This document shows, piece by piece, positions 55,217 through 63,341 of a stretch of DNA of 64,000 nt. A program made the position numbers and the translations under genes. Source of the DNA: Ilyobacter polytropus DSM 2926 (lineage in GTDB: Bacteria; Fusobacteriota; Fusobacteriia; Fusobacteriales; Fusobacteriaceae); assembly GCF_000165505.1 (NCBI RefSeq), contig NC_014633.1, positions 310,001 through 374,000 on the forward strand, read 5' to 3'. The notes under the pieces are model-generated. The model saw only the letters and a list, made by a program, of their open reading frames with translations. It made no database searches and was not told the DNA's origin. How positions within the stretch are numbered: the first letter of the stretch is position 1; the number at the start of each line of letters is the position of its first letter.

Positions 55217-57379
55217 TTACGTCTCCTTTATTGTGACGGTTCCTGTATAACCGTCTACCACGAGGGTCACACCTGTTTCGATAATTTCAGTGGCATTGTC
55301 TATTCCTGTGACACAGGGGATCCCGTATTCTCTTGCAATTATTGCACCGTGTATAAGCATACCACCTCTTCGCTCTACTATGGCAGAGGCGAATTGGACA
55401 ATGAATGTCATGTTGGGATCGATGGCGTCACACACGAGAACTTCACCTTTTTTAAACAAGAAAATGTCTTTTTGGCTCTGGATTACCCTACTTTTACCGA
55501 TTCCTATTCCAGGGCCTGCAGGCTGACCTGTAAACTTTCTCATTCTCATTTCCGAATTTTTGTCTATGGTTGCTATTTTTATAAGTTTATTTCTTTTTTG
55601 TTTGTCATTTGAAGGGAGAGGACTTGATTTTGTATCGACAGAAACTCTTGGTGAATAATCTGGATCTGCTAGCATCATAGCCACGGTATAGGGGGTGACT
55701 TTTTCATTGATTGAAAGCCTAATTTTCCCTTGATTTACAGAATCTAATAGGGCTGATTCTAGCTTTCCCAGATAGATGTTATCGTCATCTCTGATACGCC
55801 AGCTTATTCTTGCTAAATTTAAAATATCTTTTGCAAAATCTTGCTGATCTATTTTAAATGCCGATAGAAATTTATTTTCGAGATCAGATATATCTTTATA
55901 TTCTTCTTCAAAATCAATATCGATATCTGCCATATTTAAGATTAGCCTGAGTACGTCTTTTTTATTTGCTAAAAGAGAATCTCCTCTATATGAAGAATTT
56001 CCATGGTGATGCATAAAAAAATCTAGAGCTTCAAAAAAATCTAGTGACGTATCATCAAAAATTTTATTTTTTAATTTTTCGTAAAGAACCGGATCATCCT
56101 TAATTTTTTTGATAAGAGATAAGAAAGATCTGTTTCTAGTAACACTTATCATATTGTCTGATTTTAAGAGTTCTGTAAATTCATAAGGATCGGTAGGTTT
56201 TACTGCATCATTGTATATTTTCCCAAAAAGTCTTACACCGTGGGCAAAGGGAATTAGCTCCTGCCAGTAGATGTTGTGCCATTTTTCGTATAATTCGATT
56301 CGTCTAAGGATTTCTTTTGATAAAGAAAGGTAGTCTATAGAAGAAATATCCATATTTTTCATATAAGCGGCAGCCTTTTCCATATCAGGGAGGATCTCTT
56401 CCTCTATACGCCTTTGCATATCCTTTAAAGTGTCAAAACTCTTTGTAAGGCTTCTATACCAGGGCCTCTTGTCCTCTTTTTCCCAGAGTTTTTCCTCTCC
56501 TCCTTCTCCTGTTAGTGTCGTTATAGGACGTACCTGGAGAAGATACACTTTATTGTCTTTTATGGTCCATTCCAAATCTATTGGAAATTTATATTCTTCA
56601 TGGAGGTTTTTTAGGGTATTGTAAAGAATATTCAGTTCTCTTTCATCTAGCAGGCTAGTCTTTTTATTGCTGTATCTTTCTTTTATGCTTCCGTTTTCTA
56701 TGTCGAGCATCCATCTTTCTGGTTCTATTTTGCCGTCTACGAGGTCCTGATTTAGGCCGGGAACAGCCTCTATCACCATCTGATACTTCTCTGTGGGATC
56801 TCGGCTGAAAGCTACTCCAGAGACCTGTCCTGTTATTAGCTCTTGTACGATAACCCCCATAGAGGATTTCCATGGATCTAGCCCTAATTCTTTTCTGTAA
56901 AGAAGAGCTCTGTCTGACCAGAGAGATGCCCATACCAGTTTTATATGGGTTATAATATTATCTATTCCTTTTATATCCACGTAAGATTCATGTAAGCCTG
57001 CGAAAGAAGAGTTGCTGCTGTCTTCTCCAGGGGCTGATGATCTAACGACCACAGGGATATCACTAAAGCCAGATAAACCTTGGCGAAGCTTTATGTAAAT
57101 ATTTTTTGGAATTTCTGTCCGCAGAAATAAATTTCTTATACGAAGAGACGTATCCCAGAGTTCTTCCCACCTCATTGCAGAAAGTTCTCTTCTTGCAAGT
57201 TCCATTCTAATTTTATCAATTAATCCTGTTTCATTTATGAAATTTCGGTATAGACCTTCAATGATAGAGATTCCATCAGGGATCAGGTAACCTGAAGATT
57301 TTAGCTTTGAAAGGTTGTATGCTTTTTCTCCTACTTTAGGGAGATCTTTTTTTCTTATTTCTTTTATTGGGATCATCAT
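55217..57379 (-). CDS. PEP synthase/rifampin phosphotransferase-like enzyme
   Basis: A 720-residue protein with an N-terminal ATP-grasp domain (VGEKAYNLSKLKSSG, VVVRSSAPGEDSSNSSFAGLHESY, GVIVQELITGQVSGVAFSRDP, LEWTIKDNKVYLLQVRPIT) and a long helical middle. A C-terminal swivelling phospho-His domain carries GQPAGPGIGIG and RRGGMLIHGAIIAREYGIPCV (His near residue 678). It has no PEP-binding TIM barrel, so it is not a true PEP synthase. It should move phosphate from ATP through the His to an unknown acceptor, as rifampin phosphotransferase does. GGAGG precedes the ATG by seven bases. It follows an FMN-binding gene by 12 bases in one operon. Confidence 0.85.
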   Translation of the reverse strand: MMIPIKEIRKKDLPKVGEKAYNLSKLKSSGYLIPDGISIIEGLYRNFINETGLIDKIRMELARRELSAMRWEELWDTSLRIRNLFLRTEIPKNIYIKLRQGLSGFSDIPVVVRSSAPGEDSSNSSFAGLHESYVDIKGIDNIITHIKLVWASLWSDRALLYRKELGLDPWKSSMGVIVQELITGQVSGVAFSRDPTEKYQMVIEAVPGLNQDLVDGKIEPERWMLDIENGSIKERYSNKKTSLLDERELNILYNTLKNLHEEYKFPIDLEWTIKDNKVYLLQVRPITTLTGEGGEEKLWEKEDKRPWYRSLTKSFDTLKDMQRRIEEEILPDMEKAAAYMKNMDISSIDYLSLSKEILRRIELYEKWHNIYWQELIPFAHGVRLFGKIYNDAVKPTDPYEFTELLKSDNMISVTRNRSFLSLIKKIKDDPVLYEKLKNKIFDDTSLDFFEALDFFMHHHGNSSYRGDSLLANKKDVLRLILNMADIDIDFEEEYKDISDLENKFLSAFKIDQQDFAKDILNLARISWRIRDDDNIYLGKLESALLDSVNQGKIRLSINEKVTPYTVAMMLADPDYSPRVSVDTKSSPLPSNDKQKRNKLIKIATIDKNSEMRMRKFTGQPAGPGIGIGKSRVIQSQKDIFLFKKGEVLVCDAIDPNMTFIVQFASAIVERRGGMLIHGAIIAREYGIPCVTGIDNATEIIETGVTLVVDGYTGTVTIKET

Positions 57380-57391
57380 ATCTATACCTCC

Positions 57392-57850
57392 CTAAGAGTT
57401 TTTACTGAACTCAAGTACAGAAACATTTTGAAATCTTTCAACTACATCATATCGGTTTATATCCACTGATACTACAGAACACCCTTTGGAAAAGGCAAAT
57501 TCATTCATCTGGGGGTGTTTTGTAATAAATAAATTTAATAAATTTTCTCTTTCTTCTCCTGAGCTGTCTCGGGATTTTCCGGTGATTGTTATTCCCACAG
57601 CCTTTGATATATCCACCTTTTGGTTTTCACTGTTATCTATCATCAGTGATACATTATTATTTTCAGACAAATATTGAAATTTTCTTGTATCTCTAGGTGT
57701 TATGAAAACAAGTTTTTTTAAATCCTCAGTGAGGGCAAAGGCCACAAGACTTGTATAAGGCTGGTTTTTATTGGAAGTTGCAAGAACTGCAAAAAGCTGT
57801 TTGGAACCGATTTTACTAATTAGATTTTTTAATTCTTTTATGCTTTTCAT
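57392..57850 (-). CDS. Pyridoxamine 5'-phosphate oxidase-like FMN-binding protein
   Basis: A 152-residue split-barrel flavin protein: LFAVLATSNKNQPYTSLVAFALTEDLKKLVFITP, RKFQYLSENNNVSLMIDN and VGITITGKSRD. It is shorter than true PdxH and lacks its C-terminal substrate segment, so it probably reduces another compound or binds F420/FMN. It starts after AAAGGAGGCC and is 12 bases ahead of the phosphotransferase-like gene. The two likely act together on one substrate, which is inference. Confidence 0.82.
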   Translation of the reverse strand: MKSIKELKNLISKIGSKQLFAVLATSNKNQPYTSLVAFALTEDLKKLVFITPRDTRKFQYLSENNNVSLMIDNSENQKVDISKAVGITITGKSRDSSGEERENLLNLFITKHPQMNEFAFSKGCSVVSVDINRYDVVERFQNVSVLEFSKNS

Positions 57851-57992
57851 ATTGGCCTCCTTTATTTAAAGCCAGATTATATATTTTTCATTAGATTAAA
57901 AACGAAAAAATACAGTTATAAATTAATTATAATATGTATTTTGAGATTTTCATATGCTGAAATATATAATATTTACTGCTGTTTATATAAAA

Positions 57993-58020
57993 AACTCCCT
58001 TTTTAGACAGGGAGTCTTTT
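57993..58020 (-). terminator. Terminator after the AraC-type gene
   Basis: ACTCCC (57995-58000) pairs with GGGAGT (58011-58016). Read on the minus strand, TTTTTTATA follows. Confidence 0.82.
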
Positions 58021-58025
58021 GGTTC

Positions 58026-58874
58026 TTACTGTTCTTCTGACTTTAAAACTGACATCTGATACTGCTTTGGAGTAAGGCTGTATTTTTTCTTGAAAAGTTT
58101 TATAAAATAAGAGATGTTGTCATATCCTAAGTCATAGGAGGTTTCAGTCACACTTTTTGTTTTTAAAAGTTCTTTCGAGTAATCTAGTTTTTTATCTCGG
58201 ATATATTCAATAGGATTGCATCCGGTATTTTTTTTAAACATATGAGAAAAATTGGATTCAGACATATAAAGGGATTCTGAAAGTTCTTTGACAGAAATAT
58301 TATTTGTTATATTTTCATCTATAAACTTTATAGATTTGGAGACAGGGTGAGAATCATTTGGATAAAGAAGATCGTGGGTAGATTCATCTTGTATAAGGTC
58401 ATATACTAATTTTTGAACATAAAGGTCTATAAGAAATTTTTTATTATTGTTTTTTTCCCTGCTGGTGACAAAAAGATTCCATATATCCTCAGCAATTTCA
58501 TTTCTCTTGCTTCCGAGCATATAATTTTTATGTTCTAAAGATTTTCTTGAGGATTTAAGTATATCTGTTTTTTTGAGAACTGTTTCTATGAGATTGTTGC
58601 TGAATTCAAAAGCCAGAGCCTTGGTGTTCTTTGTAATATCCATGTGGACATTAGAGTCAGAAGGTAGAAGAAGGAAGTTGTCCCTGTTATAGATTAGAAT
58701 CTTACCATTTTCTAAAGTTACCTTTATCTCTCCATCTACAATAGTACAAAATCTTGGGAAATTAAAAGTTTTGTATTCTCCTGAGTAGTCTTTATCTAAA
58801 TGATAGTAGAGTATTTTTACAAATTCGGTTTCTAGTCCTCCATTACCTTTTAGATCGTTTTTAAATGGCACCAT
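58026..58874 (-). CDS. AraC-family transcriptional regulator
   Basis: A 282-residue regulator. The N-terminal half is a cupin-like ligand-binding domain (FPRFCTIVDGEIKVTLENGKILIYNRDNFLLLPS). The C-terminal 100 residues hold two helix-turn-helix motifs with the family signature: ISVKELSESLYMSESNFSHMFKKNTGCNPIEYIRDKKLDYSKELL and TETSYDLGYDNISYFIKLFKKKYSLTPKQY. The neighbouring PEP-utilising/FMN-binding gene pair on the same strand, downstream after the terminator, is the closest candidate target. The inducer is unknown. Confidence 0.92.
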   Translation of the reverse strand: MVPFKNDLKGNGGLETEFVKILYYHLDKDYSGEYKTFNFPRFCTIVDGEIKVTLENGKILIYNRDNFLLLPSDSNVHMDITKNTKALAFEFSNNLIETVLKKTDILKSSRKSLEHKNYMLGSKRNEIAEDIWNLFVTSREKNNNKKFLIDLYVQKLVYDLIQDESTHDLLYPNDSHPVSKSIKFIDENITNNISVKELSESLYMSESNFSHMFKKNTGCNPIEYIRDKKLDYSKELLKTKSVTETSYDLGYDNISYFIKLFKKKYSLTPKQYQMSVLKSEEQ

Positions 58875-59485
58875 GTTATCACCTGCTTAATTTGTTAAAA
58901 TTATAACTATATTTTCAAAATAAGAGTAGTTTTTTCAAAAATATGTTAGTTTTTAAATTGATAATTTAATATAATTATTGAGTAAAATATACTTTATATT
59001 TGATATTGTGTCAATGAGAAAACATTAACCAAGTAAAAATAAAGTTATTTTTATCACCAACACTCCTAAAGTGAATTAAGAATAAGTAGGGTAAATAATG
59101 CTGGTTACACTTGTTAACCGGTCCCTAAAGCTTTTATCTTACTTATTCTGTCAAAGGCACAGAGTTGTAGAAAATTGATTTTTTTAGCTGTTGTGTTTAA
59201 AATAAATTTAGAGAAATATGTAGGCATGTTTTATCGTAAGGAATATGGAAACGGATACCTCTTAGCAGGTTAAATAATTTTAAACCCTTCCAATAATGTT
59301 GATAATGTTTGTGTTAGTATAGGCCATAATCCTTCGGTAGACAATTATTTCTTGATTTAAATTTTAAACACCACTTAATCAGCCGTAATGAAATTAATCA
59401 GTTCTTCTTAGAAAATTACTCGATAAAAATTAGACGTGCTAAATTGTTTTTATAGTGACATTAAAAATCTGACATCAACAAAAAA
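58875..59485. other. Gap without a recognisable gene
   Basis: About 610 bases of AT-rich sequence with frequent stops in all frames. A short GAAAACGG-like coding trace (YRKEYGNGYLLAG on the plus strand near 59233-59270) ends quickly and was not called. No RNA motif was recognised. It should contain the promoter of the AraC-type gene. Confidence 0.45.
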
Positions 59486-59512
59486 AACAGCTAATAAAGC
59501 TGTTTTTTTGTT
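59486..59512. terminator. Terminator after the interrupted GGDEF-like gene
   Basis: AACAGC (59486-59491) pairs with GCTGTT (59499-59504) with A and T runs on both sides. Confidence 0.8.
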
Positions 59513-60081
59513 TTGTATAATTTTATTCAACTTTAAAGATAAGTTTTTTAATCTGAAAACATATTCAAAAGAGCAAAATCTTTTTCTTCTATTACCTTTA
59601 TATTGAAGCTGTCAGATATTTTTTGAAATTGATATGAATCAATAAGTCTTTTTTTTATTATAAATGCACTTTCCTTGGATGTGTTAAACAAAAGTAATAT
59701 AAACCCTACAGAAGGAATATAACCTAGTATATCTTCATACCTAATATTTTCTAGCATAAGACCACCTAAATTTTCTATATTCTCTATTTTCATACAAGGA
59801 GTAAGTTTTTCAAAAAAAATATAGTTTAGGGGAAGAGAGTGTCTCTCAGCTTTAAACCGTTCTTTTAAAACAAGATCTTTTAAAATTTCTCCTTCATAAA
59901 TCCGCCTGTCCCCTATAAAGGAATCATTGGGATTTTCTAATAGTTTGAATATCTCCTCCTTTACTTTTAATTTCATCTTGTGGTAAACCTTATCGTCAGA
60001 TGCAATGGTGTTATGATGGTTTAGTAGACAGTTTAGCACTCAAAAATATATAATAAAAAATAAACATATTTAGGAGTGGCT

Positions 60082-60375
60082 ATGATGGAAGAAAAAAGAA
60101 GATATGCAAGATTTTCAGAGGAGAAACAGAAGCAAATCGCTGAGCTTTCTTTCCTTAAAATAAAAACAAAGGTAGAGCTATCAAATGAATACGGTATTAC
60201 CACTAATACTGTTGCTGCCTGGGAAAAGAAATACTTTGGAGGTCCTAAGAAGGACATGGAGTTAAGCGCTCAAGACAAAGAAATTATCAGGTTGAAAAAT
60301 CTACTTAAGGAAAAAGAAGAGGATATAGAGATCTTAAAAAAGGCTACAGCCATATTCTCAAGGAAAAAAAGATAA
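60082..60375 (+). CDS. IS3-family transposase OrfA, copy 2
   Basis: The same protein as OrfA of copy 1: N-terminal helix-turn-helix and C-terminal leucine-zipper-like segment, ending in FSRKKR at AAAAAAAG (60364-60371). A P-site slip on the A run moves ribosomes into the -1 frame that carries orfB. AGGAG (60072-60076) serves the ATG at 60082 or 60085. Confidence 0.9.
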   Translation: MMEEKRRYARFSEEKQKQIAELSFLKIKTKVELSNEYGITTNTVAAWEKKYFGGPKKDMELSAQDKEIIRLKNLLKEKEEDIEILKKATAIFSRKKR

Positions 60376-61259
60376 CTAAGAGGGAACTCTTTATCTTCGT
60401 TGAAATACACAGAAATGTTCATTCTATATCTCAGATATGTAGAGCCCTAGAAGTCTCTCGAAGTGGTTTTAATAAGTTTCAGAATAACAAAACTACTGAG
60501 AGAAAGAAAAAGGATCAAGGGATTCTAGATAGTATTCTAGAGGTCAGAAAGAACAGACATAAGAGGAGCTATGGAGCCCCTAGACTAAAGGTTGAGCTCA
60601 AAGATGAATATGGCATAATAACAAGCGAAAGACGAATAAATAGAATAATGAAAGAAAATGATATATCAGTTAATTCTACCAAGAAGTTTAAAACAGGAAA
60701 TGAAAAGAGTAAAAGAGAAAATATCACAGGAAATATTGTAAAAAGAAAATTCAAAGTAGGTAGAAAAAATGAGGTCTGGGTTACAGATATCACATATATT
60801 TGGACAAGCGAAGGTTGGCTATATTTAAGCACAATTATGGATCTTTTTTCTAGAAGGATTATCGCCTACGATATAGGTAAGCGCATGACTAGTGAGTTAG
60901 TAATAGATACTTTAACAAGGTCATTTTTACTGGAGGAACCAGAGGAAGAACTGATAATTCATAGTGATCAAGGATCGCAATATTCGAGTAGGGAGTACTC
61001 TAACCTTGTAAAGAAGCTAGGATTAATCCAATCTATGAGTAGACGTGGGAACTGTTATGATAATGCAGTAATAGAATCCTTTCATGCTTCTTTGAAGAAA
61101 GAGATGATTTATGTAGAAGGTTTAGTAACTAAAAGGTATATGAAGGCAATGGTATTTGATTACATAGAATTTTATAATAAAGAGAGGAGACACAGTTTCT
61201 TAGGAAATGTCTCCCCTGTTGAGTTTGAAAAAATACAGAAAAAATTGGTGTTAGGTTGA
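60363..61259 (+). CDS. IS3-family transposase OrfB (DDE domain), copy 2
   Basis: Continues in the -1 frame from the orfA frameshift site, with no start codon of its own near the beginning. It contains an HTH-like region (HSISQICRALEVSRSGF), the HKRSYGAPRL segment typical of IS3 OrfB, and the DDE core (WVTDITYI, IHSDQGSQY, NAVIESF). The catalytic half also has an internal ATG at 60648. No disabling change is seen. Confidence 0.9.
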   Translation, partial: EKKITKRELFIFVEIHRNVHSISQICRALEVSRSGFNKFQNNKTTERKKKDQGILDSILEVRKNRHKRSYGAPRLKVELKDEYGIITSERRINRIMKENDISVNSTKKFKTGNEKSKRENITGNIVKRKFKVGRKNEVWVTDITYIWTSEGWLYLSTIMDLFSRRIIAYDIGKRMTSELVIDTLTRSFLLEEPEEELIIHSDQGSQYSSREYSNLVKKLGLIQSMSRRGNCYDNAVIESFHASLKKEMIYVEGLVTKRYMKAMVFDYIEFYNKERRHSFLGNVSPVEFEKIQKKLVLG

Positions 61260-61616
61260 CTACTATATTGACAGAAGACCAGCAATGATGCTCTCGTAAA
61301 GAGATAGTAGTTCGTCTGCTTTTTTCTTCATAAATTTTTCTCCAAGGTAAAATATTCTTAAGAGACATTCTACCTTATTTTCCGTCAAAAATCCAATTTT
61401 TATAAGGGATTCAACCTACCATGTATACCAGTATCTATGGCATTTTATCTACTAGCCTAAATTAAGAATAGTTTTTATGGTATCTTCAAAGAAATGATTA
61501 AAGGGCTGTATTTTTTTTAATATAAAAAAACAGGATATTTATTTATTGTGTTTTAATTTTTAACGGAATTCCCATATAAATATTTTTTATAAAAAAAGAA
61601 TTCACACAAAAAAATA

Positions 61617-61672
61617 TTGACAAGTTGTTCTAAAAGTGGTAGAAATGTATTAGAGTGTGGTACCGATACCAC
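61617..61672 (+). promoter_or_regulatory. Promoter and LacI-type operator of the PTS locus
   Basis: TTGACA (61617-61622) and TAGAAA (61640-61645) are 17 bases apart. A palindrome, GTGGTACCGATACCAC (61657-61672), lies over the likely transcript start. Its near twin stands between the regulator and crr genes. Position and symmetry fit autoregulation by the LacI-type protein encoded 15 bases downstream. Confidence 0.72.
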
Positions 61673-61687
61673 AAGAGGTGATGAAAG

Positions 61688-62674
61688 ATGACGATAAAAG
61701 AAATTGCAAGATTAGCAGAGGTATCTACTTCTACAGTATCAAGAGTATTAAATGATTCCGGTTACGTAAAGCATGAAGTCAGAGAAAGGGTAGAAAAAAT
61801 AATAGATGATACAGGATATCTGCCCAGTGATACGGCAAAAGATCTGAAGAAAAAAAATACAAAACTTATAGGTATTATAATACCAAAGCTGAGTTCTAGG
61901 ACTATAGGCCTTGTGGCAGATGGAATAACAAAAGTTCTTGATGAAAATGGATATAGTTCTATACTGGCAAATACCGGCTTGGATTTCAAAAAAGAGATTG
62001 AATTCATAAAGATATTTAAACAGAAGAGAGTCGACGGGATTATTTTTGTAGCGACTAATATAGCTGAGGAACACATAAAGTTATTGAAAAAGATGAAGAT
62101 ACCTACGGTTTTTATAGGACAGGATTCAAGTAGTTATGATTTTTCCTGTGTCGTTCACGATGATTATGGTGCTACAGTGGAGATGACAAACTATCTTTTG
62201 AATAAGGGACACCGAAAGATAGGATTTATAGGGGTAGATGAGATAGACAGAGCAGTAGGATATCAGAGAAGAAGAGGTTACGAAGCTGCCCTAAAGGAAC
62301 ACGGGATAGATGTAGACAGGAACCTTATCTCTATAGGTAACTTCGAAATTTCATCTGTGGATGCTTCTATGAGAAAACTTATGAAAGAAAATCCTACAGC
62401 AATATTTGCAGTTACTGATAACCTGGCTGTAGGTGCTATAAATTATCTCCTGAAAAATGGATACAGGGTTCCTGAGGATATATCAGTTGTGGGAGAGGGA
62501 GATTCTGGTATAGCGGAGATTTATAATCCTGGTTTGACGACTATAAAATATCAGTATTTAGAATCAGGAGAAGAGTCTGCCAGAGTTTTGATGAGAATTT
62601 TAAAAACCGATAAATCAGAAAAAAAAATAATGAATTATAGACTGGTGGAAAGAGAGAGTGCTAGGAAAATATAG
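61688..62674 (+). CDS. LacI-family sugar-responsive repressor
   Basis: A 328-residue regulator. The N-terminal helix-turn-helix and hinge read MTIKEIARLAEVSTSTVSRVLN and GYLPSDTAKDLKKKNTKLIG. The periplasmic-binding-like effector domain follows (GIIIPKLSSRTIGLVADGI, VDGIIFVA, GHRKIGFIGV, AIFAVTDNLAVGAI, VPEDISVVGEGDSG). The hinge has AKDLKKK rather than the Leu-containing ARxLR usual in LacI. It is followed by EIIA and EIIBC genes and flanked by two matching operators, so it should repress the PTS operon until a sugar or sugar phosphate binds. Confidence 0.92.
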   Translation: MTIKEIARLAEVSTSTVSRVLNDSGYVKHEVRERVEKIIDDTGYLPSDTAKDLKKKNTKLIGIIIPKLSSRTIGLVADGITKVLDENGYSSILANTGLDFKKEIEFIKIFKQKRVDGIIFVATNIAEEHIKLLKKMKIPTVFIGQDSSSYDFSCVVHDDYGATVEMTNYLLNKGHRKIGFIGVDEIDRAVGYQRRRGYEAALKEHGIDVDRNLISIGNFEISSVDASMRKLMKENPTAIFAVTDNLAVGAINYLLKNGYRVPEDISVVGEGDSGIAEIYNPGLTTIKYQYLESGEESARVLMRILKTDKSEKKIMNYRLVERESARKI

Positions 62675-62693
62675 CCTTCTCTTTTTTCCGGAT

Positions 62694-62711
62694 TGTGGTA
62701 TCGATACCATG
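62694..62711 (+). promoter_or_regulatory. Second LacI-type operator, upstream of the EIIA gene
   Basis: TGTGGTATCGATACCATG has a perfect 12-base core, GGTATCGATACC (62697-62708). It differs by one core base from the operator at 61657-61672 and sits in the regulator-EIIA gap. Confidence 0.72.
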
Positions 62712-62764
62712 TTTCGGAAAAATATTTTTATTGCTTTTATTTTAAAGTAAGGAGTGGATTTCAA

Positions 62765-63280
62765 ATGGGTATTCTGTCAAAAATTTTTGGAAGTAAAAAA
62801 GTAGTTGAAAAAGAAGTAGCTGAAAAAAAAGTATTGGAAATATATTCTCCAATTGACGGCGATGTTGTGAGTCTTTCAGAAGTCCCAGACGAAGCTTTTG
62901 CATGTAAGGCTATAGGAGACGGAGTCGCAATAATTCCTTCAGGAGAGATGATATACTCACCAATGGATACAGAAGATATGAGCATATTTGAAACAAATCA
63001 TGCAGTGTCTTTTGAGTCAAAAGAAGGTCTTGAGCTGATAGTTCATTTTGGGGTAGACACTGTGAATTTAAAAGGAAAGGGATTTGAAAGAATTGGAACA
63101 GAAGGATCGGCAAAGACAGGTGATAAACTTGTGAAATATGATCTTGAATATCTAAAAACCAATGCTAAATCTGTAAAAACACCGGTAATAATATCTAATA
63201 TGGAGCTTGTAGAGGAGATAGAGAGAGTATCAGGGAAAGTAAAGGCCGGAGATCTTCTCATGAGGGTAAAAATGAAGTAA
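62765..63280 (+). CDS. PTS glucose-type EIIA protein (Crr-like)
   Basis: A 171-residue EIIA-Glc family protein: EIYSPIDGDVVSLSEVPDEAFACKAIGDGVAIIPSG, then the phospho-accepting His in ELIVHFGVDTVNLKGKGF (about residue 97), and VKAGDLLMRVK at the end. It takes phosphate from HPr and hands it to EIIB. The ATG at 62765 follows AAGGAG by ten bases; the longer frame from 62693 begins in the operator. Here it is coded beside an EIIBC gene whose product starts directly with the EIIB domain, so it is probably its dedicated phosphodonor. Confidence 0.93.
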   Translation: MGILSKIFGSKKVVEKEVAEKKVLEIYSPIDGDVVSLSEVPDEAFACKAIGDGVAIIPSGEMIYSPMDTEDMSIFETNHAVSFESKEGLELIVHFGVDTVNLKGKGFERIGTEGSAKTGDKLVKYDLEYLKTNAKSVKTPVIISNMELVEEIERVSGKVKAGDLLMRVKMK

Positions 63281-63341
63281 AAAAAAGTTATTGGTCTAAA
63301 AATGGTAATGTTATTCTAAAGCTATATAAAGGAGGAATGAA

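Larger units (their letters stand above)
60006..61281 (+). mobile_element. IS3-family insertion sequence, copy 2
   Basis: A 1276-base element in opposite orientation to the copy at 50440-51715, with the same inverted ends (TGGTGTTATGATGG left, AGAAGACCA right). The flanking direct repeat is GCAA (60002-60005 and 61282-61285), different from the TATT of copy 1, so each copy transposed on its own. It lies inside a GGDEF-like gene. Confidence 0.94.
59548..61331 (-). pseudogene. Degenerate GGDEF-like gene interrupted by the IS3 element
   Basis: The gene started at the ATG at 61331, eight bases after GGAG, and reads MKKKADELLSLYESIIA up to the IS. After removing the IS and one copy of the GCAA duplication, the frame continues without a break into SDDKVYHKMKLKVKEEIF and ends at 59548, giving 167 residues. 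The C-terminal half has GGDEF-domain spacing: ERFKAERHSLPLNYIFFEK, MLENIRYEDILGY and FILLLFNTSKESA. Where GGDEF should stand it reads PSVGF, but RYED, an RxxD inhibitory-site motif, is kept five residues before it. It was probably a cyclic-di-GMP receptor before the insertion. Family assignment is by pattern only. Confidence 0.7.

Noticed and set aside
58875-59485. A possible cyclic-di-GMP riboswitch or other RNA in the gap near 59.1-59.4 kb
   Set aside because: No conserved core of GEMM or another known riboswitch class could be found by eye.
50440-61281. A composite transposon formed by the two IS3 copies
   Set aside because: Each copy has its own, different 4-base target duplication, which indicates two separate insertions rather than one transposition of the whole segment.
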